The translations under genes and the position numbers were made by a program. Below, piece by piece: positions 12,513 to 20,115 of a stretch of 64,000 nt of DNA. This DNA is from Planctomycetaceae bacterium (lineage in GTDB: Bacteria; Planctomycetota; Phycisphaerae; Sedimentisphaerales; UBA12454), in NCBI GenBank assembly GCA_021371795.1, contig JAJFVK010000013.1:248001-312000 (forward strand). The letters are read 5' to 3'. Numbering within the stretch: the stretch's first letter is position 1; each line of letters opens with the position of its first letter. Below the pieces are notes generated by a model, which worked only from the letters and a program-made list of their open reading frames with translations, searched no databases and was not told the DNA's origin.

Positions 12513-13448
12513 ATGGCAGGAAATAACAAAGTACATCCGGTTCAATTCGCATCACTGTTTAAGCCCGCTTATGTAGTCTGTCACACACAAAAAACCGACC
12601 GCGATTCTGTTCTGCGCGAACTGCTGACCCAGCTTGCTTATCAGGCCGGAATTGGCAATGTGGACGAGGCCTTCAAGGAAGTGCAGCATCGTGAAAACGA
12701 AATTCCCACAATCGTCGGTCCGGGCATCGCAATGCCGCACGCAAGACTCGACAGCATCGACAAAATCATCGTCGGCGTGGCAACCGTAAAAGACGGTTTC
12801 GTTTACGCACCGGAACGCAGCAATAATACAGTTAAACTTATAATTCTCACACTCGCGCCAAAGATTGCCCCCGGCCTGTATTTGCAGGCGATTAGTTCTG
12901 TCGCGAAAATTTGTCAGGCTCCGGCCACTGCCGACACCGTTGCCAAATTAGACACGCCGGAAAAAATATGGTCGTTCTTCCAGACAAACGGAGCGACCCT
13001 GCCGGAGTTTCTGCGAGCCTGCGACATTATGGAACCTGTTACCGTAAAACTTCAGGAACACGATACGATGGAGCGTGCGATTGATTTATTTATCCGACAC
13101 CTTGTCAGCGAAGTGCCCGTGATTGACAAAGATGGTGAACTCATCGGCGTGGTCTCTACGCACGAGCTGCTCCGCGTTTGTCTGCCGGATTATGTGCTGT
13201 GGATGGACGATTTAACGCCGATTATTAATTTTGAGCCTTTCGCGCAAATCCTGCGAAAGGAAAGCCAAACCTGGCTGGCGGAAATTATGACATCCGATTA
13301 CGCAACCGTTGACGAAAACGCCCCTGCCGTACAGGTCGCAAAGGAAATTTCACGTCAGCAAACTGATATCGCGTATGTTATGCGAGGCAAAAAACTGATT
13401 GGCATTGTTTCGCTTGCGACATTTTTAAGCAAAGTGCTTCGGGAATAA
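12513..13448 (+). CDS. PTS EIIA-type domain fused to a CBS pair
   Basis: 311 residues. The N-terminal 160 residues are a PTS EIIA type-2 (fructose/mannitol) domain with the phosphorylatable histidine in GIAMPHARLD. The C-terminal half holds two CBS motifs (around DIMEPVTVKLQEHDTMERA and EIMTSDYATVDENAP), which usually sense adenine nucleotides. No EIIB or EIIC partner is nearby, so a regulatory rather than sugar-uptake role is likely. It ends three bases before the transporter gene, suggesting it controls that transporter (inference). Confidence 0.88.
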   Translation: MAGNNKVHPVQFASLFKPAYVVCHTQKTDRDSVLRELLTQLAYQAGIGNVDEAFKEVQHRENEIPTIVGPGIAMPHARLDSIDKIIVGVATVKDGFVYAPERSNNTVKLIILTLAPKIAPGLYLQAISSVAKICQAPATADTVAKLDTPEKIWSFFQTNGATLPEFLRACDIMEPVTVKLQEHDTMERAIDLFIRHLVSEVPVIDKDGELIGVVSTHELLRVCLPDYVLWMDDLTPIINFEPFAQILRKESQTWLAEIMTSDYATVDENAPAVQVAKEISRQQTDIAYVMRGKKLIGIVSLATFLSKVLRE

Positions 13449-13450
13449 AA

Positions 13451-14941
13451 ATGACAGAGCAGGAAATAAAAAAACAGAAAATCAAAAATACATTATACCT
13501 CTGTATTATGCTCGCAGTAAGCGGCGCCGTCGGTCTGCTCGCGCATTCTCTCGATTTCAACAGACAGCAGGCGATGTCGTGTTCGATATTCATTATGATT
13601 ATTATGGCCACGCTGCTGTTTTGGCAGTTCCGCCTGGCGATTGCGTTTGTCGGCATCGGCGTGCTTATGGGCACAAACGTGCTCACGCTGCCTACATTTA
13701 TCCGTGAATGTAAAATCGATGTGATTCTGTTTCTCGTCGGGATGATGGTAACTGTCGGTGTACTGAAAGAGCTTGGCCTTTTTACATGGATAATTCAAAG
13801 CGTAATCACTATTCCGCACATCACCGGCAAAACATTTGTCATTATCATCGCCGTACTCGGCGCGTTTATGGCCTGCGCGGTTGACGAAGTTACATCCATC
13901 GTTTTCATCGCCACGCTGATTTTTCAGGTCTGCGATACGCTGAAAATCAAACCCACACCTTTCGTCATCATCGGCGTACTGGCCACAAACATCGGCTCTA
14001 CCGGCACAATGCTCGGCAATCCTGTCGGTATTCTCATCGGACAAAAAGCGAATCCGCCTTTGAGTTTCGTTGACTTCATTACGTGGTCATTTCCGATAAT
14101 GCTCGTAACGCTCACGGTCTCCATCATTCTTTTAATGATGATATACAGAAAAGACATAAAGCTGATGACAGAACGCCTCAACGACCGCAGGCAATTAGGC
14201 CTTGGATTGGGGCCATTGGTGAAAGTCCCGTATAAAAGCGGCCTGGCAGTGCTCGTTGGAATGATTACGTTCATCGCTCTGCATCACCATATCGAAATCA
14301 AACTCGGCCTTGCCCCGAATACAGTGCTGATTGTCGCGCCGCTGGTCATTGCGGGTCTGCTGATGCTCTGGCGGCACGAACGCGCACGCCATTATATCGA
14401 AGCCGACGTCGAATGGTGGACGCTGCTTTTCTTTATGATGCTGTTCGCAGTCGCAGGCACACTCGAAGAAACACACGTCTCGAGCAAAATCGCCGGCTAT
14501 TTCCAACAGGCCTTCGGCGATAAGCCTGCACTTTTGACACCCGTAATAATTGGTGTTGCAGCTATTGGCTCTGCATTTGTTGACAATATCGTTTTCGTCG
14601 CGGCCTTTATGCCGATTGTCAACGACCTCGGCCACACGCCTCTGCTATGGGCATTGCTTCAGGGCGCGTGCCTTGGCGGCAATATTACAATGATTGGCTC
14701 GACCGCAAACATCGTTGCACTTGGTATGCTCGAAAAAAGGTACAAAGCGCACATTTATTTCTTCGAATGGCTAAAGGTCGGCGCGGTCATTGGCATCACA
14801 TCCTGCATTATCGCATGGGGCGGAATTGCCCTTTTATCGCCTTATATGCCCACAAAACAGCAGCGGGAAGAAATGCGTCAAACACTCGAAAAGAAAACCC
14901 TCGAACTTCATCCGAGTTTAATTGGCGATTCTAACAATTGA
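13451..14941 (+). CDS. SLC13/ArsB/NhaD-type ion transporter
   Basis: 496 residues with about twelve membrane helices. The paired motifs TNIGSTGTMLGNPVGILIG in the first half and GGNITMIGSTANIVALG in the second are typical of the ion-transporter superfamily holding NhaD Na+/H+ antiporters, ArsB and SLC13 carriers. AVDEVTSIVFIA and FVDNIVFVAAFMP are the matching acidic repeats, closest to NhaD-like antiporters. The N-terminus is cytosolic and Lys-rich. Co-transcribed with the PTS-IIA/CBS protein. Substrate cannot be fixed from sequence alone. Confidence 0.85.
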   Translation: MTEQEIKKQKIKNTLYLCIMLAVSGAVGLLAHSLDFNRQQAMSCSIFIMIIMATLLFWQFRLAIAFVGIGVLMGTNVLTLPTFIRECKIDVILFLVGMMVTVGVLKELGLFTWIIQSVITIPHITGKTFVIIIAVLGAFMACAVDEVTSIVFIATLIFQVCDTLKIKPTPFVIIGVLATNIGSTGTMLGNPVGILIGQKANPPLSFVDFITWSFPIMLVTLTVSIILLMMIYRKDIKLMTERLNDRRQLGLGLGPLVKVPYKSGLAVLVGMITFIALHHHIEIKLGLAPNTVLIVAPLVIAGLLMLWRHERARHYIEADVEWWTLLFFMMLFAVAGTLEETHVSSKIAGYFQQAFGDKPALLTPVIIGVAAIGSAFVDNIVFVAAFMPIVNDLGHTPLLWALLQGACLGGNITMIGSTANIVALGMLEKRYKAHIYFFEWLKVGAVIGITSCIIAWGGIALLSPYMPTKQQREEMRQTLEKKTLELHPSLIGDSNN

Positions 14942-14965
14942 CACACGCCAAATCTTTGGTATTCT
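14938..14965 (+). promoter_or_regulatory. promoter of rpe, overlapping the upstream stop codon
   Basis: Perfect TTGACA (containing the transporter's TGA stop), 16-nt spacer, TATTCT. Only six bases separate the -10 box from the rpe ATG at 14972, so the transcript should be leaderless. Confidence 0.72.
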
Positions 14966-14971
14966 AACAAT

Positions 14972-15652
14972 ATGGCAAATAAAAAATTACCAAAAACCGG
15001 AACGATTGAAATAGCACCATCAATTTTGAGCGCAGACTTTTCACGTCTTGGCGATGAAATCGCACAGGTCGAAAAGACCAGCATAACAATGCTGCATCTT
15101 GACGTAATGGACGGTCATTTCGTGCCGAATATTACGATTGGCCCTGTTGTCATTTCAAAAATCCGCAAATGCTCGAATCTTTTCTTTGACAGTCATCTGA
15201 TGATTAGCGAACCGGGAAAATACGCCGATGCGTTTATAAAAGCAGGCGTAGATAATATCACGTTTCATATTGAGGTTGTTCCGAATCCAACGGACTTCAT
15301 AAAGAAACTGCACGATGCCGGTGTTTGCGCAAGCCTTTGTTTGAATCCTGAAACACCGGTTTCGGCGATAGAAAAATACGCGCCGCTGGCGGATATGATT
15401 TTAGTAATGACGGTTCACCCCGGCTTTGGCGGCCAGAGTTTCATTCACGAAGCCGCGAAGAAAATCAAACCGATTCGACAGATTGTCGGCCCGAATATTA
15501 GAATCGAAGTCGATGGCGGAATAGATGCGAAGACCGCACCGATAGTTACACAGTTAGGTGCTGATACACTTGTCGCCGGCAACGCTATTTTTGGTCAATC
15601 TGACCGCACTGCCGCGATTAATGCTATAACCAACGCTATTACAAAAAAATGA
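14972..15652 (+). CDS. rpe: ribulose-phosphate 3-epimerase
   Basis: Pentose phosphate enzyme interconverting ribulose 5-phosphate and xylulose 5-phosphate, 226 residues, TIM barrel. Family signatures: APSILSADFSRLGDE, LHLDVMDGHFVPNITIGP (metal-binding His and Asp), VMTVHPGFGGQSF and EVDGGIDAKTAP. Length is normal. No ribosome-binding site precedes the ATG, in line with a leaderless mRNA. Its stop overlaps the start of the following fragment by four bases (ATGA). Confidence 0.97.
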   Translation: MANKKLPKTGTIEIAPSILSADFSRLGDEIAQVEKTSITMLHLDVMDGHFVPNITIGPVVISKIRKCSNLFFDSHLMISEPGKYADAFIKAGVDNITFHIEVVPNPTDFIKKLHDAGVCASLCLNPETPVSAIEKYAPLADMILVMTVHPGFGGQSFIHEAAKKIKPIRQIVGPNIRIEVDGGIDAKTAPIVTQLGADTLVAGNAIFGQSDRTAAINAITNAITKK

Positions 15653-15861
15653 CAGAAGAGCCTGATGTGTATCTTATTCCTTTCAATGGTTTTTCGGATA
15701 TCGATGCCTCGCAGCTTTCAGTCGTACTTTCCCAAGATTTGAACATTGTCGTAAAAGCTACCGGATGCATGTCTGTCCCAAACGACTCATATGATCCTCT
15801 ACGACAACAGCATGTTGCAGATAGATTTGGCTACTGTATACATTTGCCTTTTCGCTATTAG
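15649..15861 (+). pseudogene. truncated archaemetzincin-like protein
   Basis: 70 residues resembling only the N-terminus of archaemetzincin-type metalloproteases: VYLIPFNGF, then a short helix-strand region, then VPNDSYDPLRQQHVADRF, which matches the family's Tyr-Asp-x-x-Arg-x-Gln pattern. The zinc motif HExxHxxGxxH and the C-terminal cysteines are missing, and none of the three forward frames downstream to 16.4 kb supplies them. Coupled to rpe by ATGA overlap. Best read as a 3'-deleted gene; a short functional protein is possible but less likely. Confidence 0.5.
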
Positions 15862-15949
15862 TTTTTTCACTTCAACCCCCCTTGTGGGACTTGAAGAAAA
15901 AAAACAGAGGGGGCGGATGTGTTAATTCGTGGTTCTTGAGCCGCAGCGA

Positions 15950-15970
15950 AACCCCTTCGGGGTTCTTTTC
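15950..15970 (+). terminator. terminator-like stem after rpe
   Basis: AACCCC-TTC-GGGGTT followed by CTTTTCTT. The T tract is interrupted, so it is weak, but it is the first candidate after rpe and the archaemetzincin fragment. Confidence 0.5.
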
Positions 15971-15992
15971 TTCGTGAAAATAAAGAGAGGGC

Positions 15993-16073
15993 AAAAAAAA
16001 TCCCGCATTAGGAAATGCGGGACAGGGCAAAAAGGGAACCAAAAATTATTTCAAATTGTATTCAACTCTTATA
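15993..16073 (-). ncRNA. candidate small RNA of about 80 nt
   Basis: On the minus strand a promoter (TTGGTT, 17 nt, TATAAT at 16080-16108) is followed about 60 bases later by a strong terminator: a 9-bp stem TCCCGCATT / AATGCGGGA (16001-16022) with eight T's. Nothing else on the minus strand needs this terminator. The predicted RNA is AU-rich before its terminator. It is a prediction only; no family is recognised. Confidence 0.45.
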
Positions 16074-16079
16074 AACAGG

Positions 16080-16108
16080 ATTATATCGCAATCATCCTTT
16101 AAAACCAA
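16080..16108 (-). promoter_or_regulatory. minus-strand promoter of the candidate small RNA
   Basis: TTGGTT (16103-16108 complement), 17-nt spacer, perfect TATAAT (16080-16085 complement). Confidence 0.5.
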
Positions 16109-16326
16109 ATCGCGGAAACTGAATTTCTGAAATTTGAATCATAAAGACCTTCGGCAGTCTGCTGCCTGTCTTTTTATAGGACGGTTACCGAAAAATTTTT
16201 CGATTCGCATTGGTTTCGTTACTGTGAAAATAGGAAAAATTTTCCAGCAAAGGTACGATAATAACCGGCTTTAAATACTGCCGCCCTGCTTTTCGCCCCA
16301 TTTTACACAAAAGCACTCTCGCAAAT

Positions 16327-16355
16327 TTGTTTTTGGAGCGAATTTTTGATATAAT
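16327..16355 (+). promoter_or_regulatory. promoter of the first PEP-CTERM gene in the array
   Basis: TTGTTT, 17-nt spacer, TATAAT. The predicted leader to the ATG at 16438 is about 75 nt and ends with GAAAGGGG. Confidence 0.6.
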
Positions 16356-16437
16356 CAATTTCGTAATTGGGGTAGTAACAGCACTGATTTTCATCGCGAA
16401 TCATTTGGGAACTATAAAAAACGAAAGGGGTTTATTG

Positions 16438-17148
16438 ATGGTAAGAAGAGTTATAACAATTTGTGTATTAATGGTCGTTTTAAGTTCAGTATCAGCGTTT
16501 GGGGCGGTATATTCACAGGTTCAGAGTTTCGCCGGCACTCCGAACATCAACAACACATTTACATTTAATCAGTTCAACACTTCTTTGGGAACATTAACCG
16601 GAATTCAGATTACATTAACGGTAAATTCCCAGGGCGGCATATATGTGCTTGATAACGATAGCGATTCAGCCGCAACCGGCACATTTGAATTCGGCGCAAT
16701 GGGCAGCATGTCTTCGACTGATGTGATATTACTAAATTCGATGTTCGCTTCAATCCCCGGCAATGTCGGCGCGTATCAGACGCAGACGTTTTCACTTGCC
16801 GCGGATAATGGCGACGGCATTGGCAATTTGGATTCAACTGGCCCGGACGGAATGGCATATATCGGCCATAGCGAAAGCGGCTCCGGCACAGGAACTGTAT
16901 CGAATATGTTATGGTCAATGGGTACCAAAGGTTTCCTCGGAACAGGCACATACAATATTCTTTGCAACATTATGCAGTGGTCGAACTTAACCAGTACCGG
17001 CGGCGTAGAATATTCAGTAACACCGGTAACTGCGAGCGGTTCGGTACAAGTAAGCTACATTTACGATGCTATACCAGAACCGGCAACCCTTGTAATACTC
17101 GCATTGGGAGCGTTGATACCAATGAAGAAAAGATTCAGAAAAGCCTAA
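16438..17148 (+). CDS. PEP-CTERM protein, choice-of-anchor E-like
   Basis: 236 residues from the ATG at 16438 (GAAAGGGG upstream; a longer reading from 16327 runs through the promoter). Signal peptide ending near SAFGAV, then a beta-rich domain with QFNTSLGTLTGIQITLTVN, typical of choice-of-anchor E proteins, and the anchor IPEPATLVILALGALIP with a basic tail. It should be exported, and its C-terminus processed by an exosortase. Clearly paralogous to the protein at 18246-18956 (shared FSLAADNGDG and KGFxGxGTYNIL). Function unknown. Confidence 0.86.
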   Translation: MVRRVITICVLMVVLSSVSAFGAVYSQVQSFAGTPNINNTFTFNQFNTSLGTLTGIQITLTVNSQGGIYVLDNDSDSAATGTFEFGAMGSMSSTDVILLNSMFASIPGNVGAYQTQTFSLAADNGDGIGNLDSTGPDGMAYIGHSESGSGTGTVSNMLWSMGTKGFLGTGTYNILCNIMQWSNLTSTGGVEYSVTPVTASGSVQVSYIYDAIPEPATLVILALGALIPMKKRFRKA

Positions 17149-17177
17149 AAAATGGGAAGAGTTCTCATATATGAAAG

Positions 17178-17205
17178 AAGCCTCGAAAATCGGGGCTTTT
17201 TTCTT
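17178..17205 (+). terminator. terminator after the first array gene
   Basis: AAGCCTCGA-AAA-TCGGGGCTT with six T's, a 9-bp stem including one G-U pair, 29 bases after the stop. Confidence 0.85.
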
Positions 17206-17225
17206 GCGCCAACGGCCTGAAATTT

Positions 17226-17335
17226 GTAACACTTTAGCCGTACAATTTTTCGTAGGGGCAGACCCATGTGTCTGCCCAAAGGGCGAACACGTAGGTTCGC
17301 CCCTACATTTGGCTAAAGTGGTACAAAAATTAAAT
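17226..17335. repeat. palindromic intergenic element (MITE-like)
   Basis: Nested inverted repeats: outer ACACTTTAGCC with GGCTAAAGTGGT, inner GTAGGGGC with GCCCCTAC, and between them two hairpins, GGGCAGAC...GTCTGCCC and GGGCGAAC...GTTCGCCC. The whole unit folds into one cruciform-like structure of about 110 nt. No ORF. It resembles GTAGGGGC-type intergenic repeats known from many bacteria; no second copy lies in the window. Confidence 0.65.
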
Positions 17336-17346
17336 ATATTTTTCTC

Positions 17347-17374
17347 TTGCATTGGCTGTTTTTTGTGGTATAAT
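17347..17374 (+). promoter_or_regulatory. promoter with long structured leader (copy 1)
   Basis: TTGCAT, 16-nt spacer, TATAAT, preceded by TCTC exactly as at 18991. The leader runs about 210 nt to the ATG at 17594. Confidence 0.75.
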
Positions 17375-17381
17375 GCCTGTT

Positions 17382-17593
17382 GAATTTTGGTTGGGAGAAA
17401 GTATTTCAGCACCGGATTAGAAAACTCACATAGTTAGCTTACAGTGTTAGTGTATGCGTGTTTGGAGGCACCACTTTTATTTTTCAGGAGATTAAGTTAT
17501 TCAGCGCAGAAATTGCGCGCGTTTTAAAGCAACGTATTTAGTTTAGTGTTCGTTTTAAACAGAAAGACTTAATTTTTGGAAAGTGAGGCCTTT
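17382..17593 (+). repeat. long leader of a PEP-CTERM gene, homologous to 19026-19276
   Basis: Non-coding leader of about 210 nt. Shares with the leader at 19026-19276, in the same order: GTTGGGAG near the 5' end, a CTCACATAGTT-like stretch, TTTGGAGGCA (17461-17470), AAGTTATTCAGCG (17494-17506) opening a hairpin (GCGCA/TGCGC), and the 16-mer GCGTTTTAAAGCAACG (17519-17534). Hairpin bases differ between copies while pairing is kept. Probably regulatory at RNA level (inference). Confidence 0.6.
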
Positions 17594-18238
17594 ATGAAAA
17601 AGGCGGTATTACTGACGTGTGTATCACTTCTCATCGCAGTTGTGCCGGCGTTCGGCTTAACAACTATTCCACAGGTATTCACCTTTGGCTCTTCTGCTAC
17701 GTACTGGACAAATCCTCTGGTTGTAAATCAATTCGATAATTCTTTGGGAACATTGACCAGCGTTCGGATTTCTATCGACGGCGATATGAGCGCACTGCTG
17801 ACCATCGTCAACAACTCAAAAAAGAGTAAATCCTCTACCGGCAACGCAAACGCCGAAGTGGAAATCGAACTTACAGGGCCGAGCGGATTGACACAAACAT
17901 TGAATCTCACAAACAATGACGGCATTGATTATATGCTTGGCGCAGGAAATTCCCTTGTTTCTTCTACTCCTCTGACAGGCAGCGGAAATGCTATCGCAAC
18001 CTGGGACACTGTTGCGATTCTTGCAGCGTTTACAGGCAGCGGCACTGTTAATTTGACTCTCGACGCATCAGGCGCAACTAATCTGTACAACACAGGCGGT
18101 TCGACTTACATCAGTGAAGATTCGACTATAGCCGCTGGTTCGAACGTATCAATTGCATATACTTACCATGTTCCCGAACCGGCCACCATTGGTTTGTTGG
18201 GTATTGGCGCTTTGGCATTTCTTCGAAGAAAAAAATAA
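17594..18238 (+). CDS. PEP-CTERM protein, choice-of-anchor E-like
   Basis: 214 residues from the ATG at 17594 (AGTGAGG seven bases upstream). Signal peptide ending near PAFGL, a beta-rich body with VNQFDNSLGTLTSVRISIDG as in its neighbours, an unusual Lys/Ser patch (NNSKKSKSSTG), and VPEPATIGLLGIGALAFLRRKK at the C-terminus. Exported and presumably exosortase-processed. The body is more diverged than the 16438/18246 pair. The next gene starts eight bases after its stop, so the two are likely co-transcribed. Confidence 0.85.
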   Translation: MKKAVLLTCVSLLIAVVPAFGLTTIPQVFTFGSSATYWTNPLVVNQFDNSLGTLTSVRISIDGDMSALLTIVNNSKKSKSSTGNANAEVEIELTGPSGLTQTLNLTNNDGIDYMLGAGNSLVSSTPLTGSGNAIATWDTVAILAAFTGSGTVNLTLDASGATNLYNTGGSTYISEDSTIAAGSNVSIAYTYHVPEPATIGLLGIGALAFLRRKK

Positions 18239-18245
18239 ATAAAAA

Positions 18246-18956
18246 GTGTATTTCAAAAACTTGCTGCTCGTGGCCATGGTTACGGCCTTCGCTTCAATAG
18301 TTGAAGCTGCTGAAATTAAGCAAACACGGAGTTTGAGCGAAACTGCGGTTTTCTCGCAGTTTGACAGCAAGTTAGGCAATCTTAATTATATAAAAATAGA
18401 TGTTCTTTTAAATATCAGCGACGGACAGTTGTATTACGATAACGACAGTTCTTCACCGGCATCCGGAACTCTGCAGTTCGGAAAAGTTGTAAGTATTACA
18501 TATACAACAGATGTAATTCTGAAAAATTCCGCCGCCCAGATGATTTTGGGCGATGGCAAGATTTACGGTTGCAATACCTTGAACTTCAGTCTTGCCGCTG
18601 ACAACGGCGACGGAAAATACAACTATGATTCCACTTCGCCTGACGGCAGCGTTTTTTCGGGAAGCAGTTTGACATTCTCTGATTCCGGTTATATCGCAGA
18701 TGGCTATTGGAATCAGGGCACGAAAGGCTTTATCGGTGCAGGTACGTATAATATTCTTTATTCCGTGAGCCGGTGGATTAACTTTTCCGGGAATAATATA
18801 AACGATATCGAATATTATTGTTCGCCTGCGGTTTCGTCGAACGGCAGCATTAGCGTAATATATTCTTATACCGCTGTTCCGGAACCATGTTCGTTTTGTT
18901 TGATTAGTGCAGGCTTTGCTTTAATTATGAAGAAAAGGCAAAAGCCAAAAAGATAA
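18246..18956 (+). CDS. PEP-CTERM protein, choice-of-anchor E-like, GTG start
   Basis: 236 residues. The GTG at 18246 gives a proper signal peptide (YFKNLLLVAMVTAFASIVEA); no ATG serves and there is no strong ribosome-binding site, so coupling to the upstream gene is likely. The body repeats the 16438 protein's motifs (FSQFDSKLGNLNYIKIDV, FSLAADNGDGKYNYDSTSPDG, KGFIGAGTYNIL). C-terminus VPEPCSFCLISAGFALIMKKR has cysteines in the membrane part of the anchor, which is atypical. Function unknown. Confidence 0.82.
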   Translation: MYFKNLLLVAMVTAFASIVEAAEIKQTRSLSETAVFSQFDSKLGNLNYIKIDVLLNISDGQLYYDNDSSSPASGTLQFGKVVSITYTTDVILKNSAAQMILGDGKIYGCNTLNFSLAADNGDGKYNYDSTSPDGSVFSGSSLTFSDSGYIADGYWNQGTKGFIGAGTYNILYSVSRWINFSGNNINDIEYYCSPAVSSNGSISVIYSYTAVPEPCSFCLISAGFALIMKKRQKPKR

Positions 18957-19276
18957 TTTTAAAAATTTGTGTTTTATGACCAGTTTTCTCTTGCATTTTT
19001 AATTATGCAGGATATACTTGTTTTTGTTGGGAGACAGGTCAAAACACTTTTTTAAGTAAATAAAATTCAGCAATTCACACAGTTGAGTTTTTTAGTTTGT
19101 TTTACAGGGGACGAGTAAGTAGTTATTCAGCGAACTGGTAATTCGCGCGTTTTAAAGCAACGCAGTACCAATTTGGAGGCATATCGTTTTCACGGAGTCA
19201 AGTTATTCAGCGCAGGTATAGCGCGCATTGTATGTTTAAAATTATTTTGGAAACGTTATCAGAAAGGTACTTAAGG
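18957..19276 (+). other. intergenic region: promoter and long leader, no gene
   Basis: Contains the promoter at 18991-19018 and a leader of about 250 nt with two copies of the AGTTATTCAGCG hairpin unit (19121-19146 and 19200-19224), the shared 16-mer GCGTTTTAAAGCAACG at 19147-19162 and TTTGGAGGCA at 19172-19181. No ORF with a plausible start. Confidence 0.65.
18991..19018 (+). promoter_or_regulatory. promoter with long structured leader (copy 2)
   Basis: TTGCAT, 16-nt spacer, TATACT, with the same TCTC before the -35 box as the promoter at 17347. Confidence 0.72.
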
Positions 19277-19891
19277 ATGAAAAAATTACTTACAATCAGT
19301 TTAGCTCTAATGCTTGCGGCTTCAACAACGTATGCCGTAACAATCACTTCTATAAACGCTAATAACGCGATTACGAATTATGATTACGTAACAGGCAAGC
19401 TGACCATGACCGGCACAAGCGGCGGCAGCGTTCAATTTGACAATACAACGAACATGTCTCTTGGCGGCTCATTTACACTTAGCCTGTATTTGACAGATGC
19501 CTCTTTCGGCACAACAGCGGCGGCAAATCTTGATACATCAAAAGCCGCGACATTCTCATTTTACAATGGCAGTACTGTTTATCTGGCAGGCACAATTTCC
19601 AGTTTCAATCTTATTGAAGCATTCGACAACGGCGGTATGCTCGCAGGTCAGGGCGCATTCAGCGTCGATGCCGGCAGTACATTACTGTCAGCTTTTGGCA
19701 ACACCGGCAATATCGTTGATATTACGTTCTTTGCTCCAGCAGCTTTGAACAATTTTAACACAATGAATTTTTCGTCAAGTCCGCAGACTCTTTCAAATTT
19801 CACAATCACATCCGTTCCGGAACCGGCAACGATGGGGTTGTTGAGTCTTGGCGCTTTTGGTCTTTTAAAAAGAAGGAACGTTAAAAAGTAA
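19277..19891 (+). CDS. PEP-CTERM protein
   Basis: 204 residues from the ATG at 19277 (AAGG just upstream). Signal peptide MKKLLTISLALMLAASTTYA, a Ser/Thr/Gly-rich beta domain without a family I recognise, and the anchor VPEPATMGLLSLGAFGLLKRR. Expected to be exported and exosortase-processed. Expressed from its own promoter behind the second long leader. Its stop codon overlaps the first bases of the 104-nt element copy B. Confidence 0.85.
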   Translation: MKKLLTISLALMLAASTTYAVTITSINANNAITNYDYVTGKLTMTGTSGGSVQFDNTTNMSLGGSFTLSLYLTDASFGTTAAANLDTSKAATFSFYNGSTVYLAGTISSFNLIEAFDNGGMLAGQGAFSVDAGSTLLSAFGNTGNIVDITFFAPAALNNFNTMNFSSSPQTLSNFTITSVPEPATMGLLSLGAFGLLKRRNVKK

Positions 19892-19993
19892 TGCCACGGG
19901 CATTTTTAAATTGCGCGTCGAACGGCTAAATAAGTCATTACGCCGGCTTCGCTGAGTCGCGATTCACGAACGCAGTTTTTAGTACCGTTGGTA
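19890..19993 (+). repeat. 104-nt structured leader element, copy B
   Basis: Same architecture as copies A and C. Mini-hairpin AATGCC-ACG-GGCATT (19890-19904), where the third base pair is G-C instead of A-T, so pairing is kept by covariation. Closing stem AATTGCG (19909-19915) with CGCAGTT (19971-19977). Core GTCATTACGCCGGCTTCGCT and end CGTTGGTA (19986-19993). It starts on the upstream stop codon and leads into the gene at 20116. Confidence 0.72.
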
Positions 19994-20115
19994 AAAATCA
20001 GGAATCCTTGGAGAGTCAATAAGAAGAAGTTATTAGGCGTTAGTAATCGAAGAAGAATTCTTATTGAAATGCCGCAATCGGCAATTTATTCGCCGACAGG
20101 CAACAAGGATTAAAA

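Larger units (their letters stand above)
15862..16326. other. intergenic region without a protein gene
   Basis: Holds a GC-rich hairpin (about 15869-15897), a plus-strand terminator-like stem at 15950-15970, a minus-strand terminator at 15993-16022 and a minus-strand promoter at 16080-16108. A 69-codon minus ORF across 16185-16394 has no family features and is not called. Confidence 0.6.

Noticed and set aside
16185-16394. 69-codon minus ORF before the PEP-CTERM array.
   Set aside because: It overlaps the promoter at 16327-16355 on the other strand, has no ribosome-binding site and no known features.
17382-19276. PEP-CTERM leaders as c-di-GMP (GEMM) riboswitches.
   Set aside because: The conserved GEMM sequences (for example the GACGCAAAGCC part) were not found.
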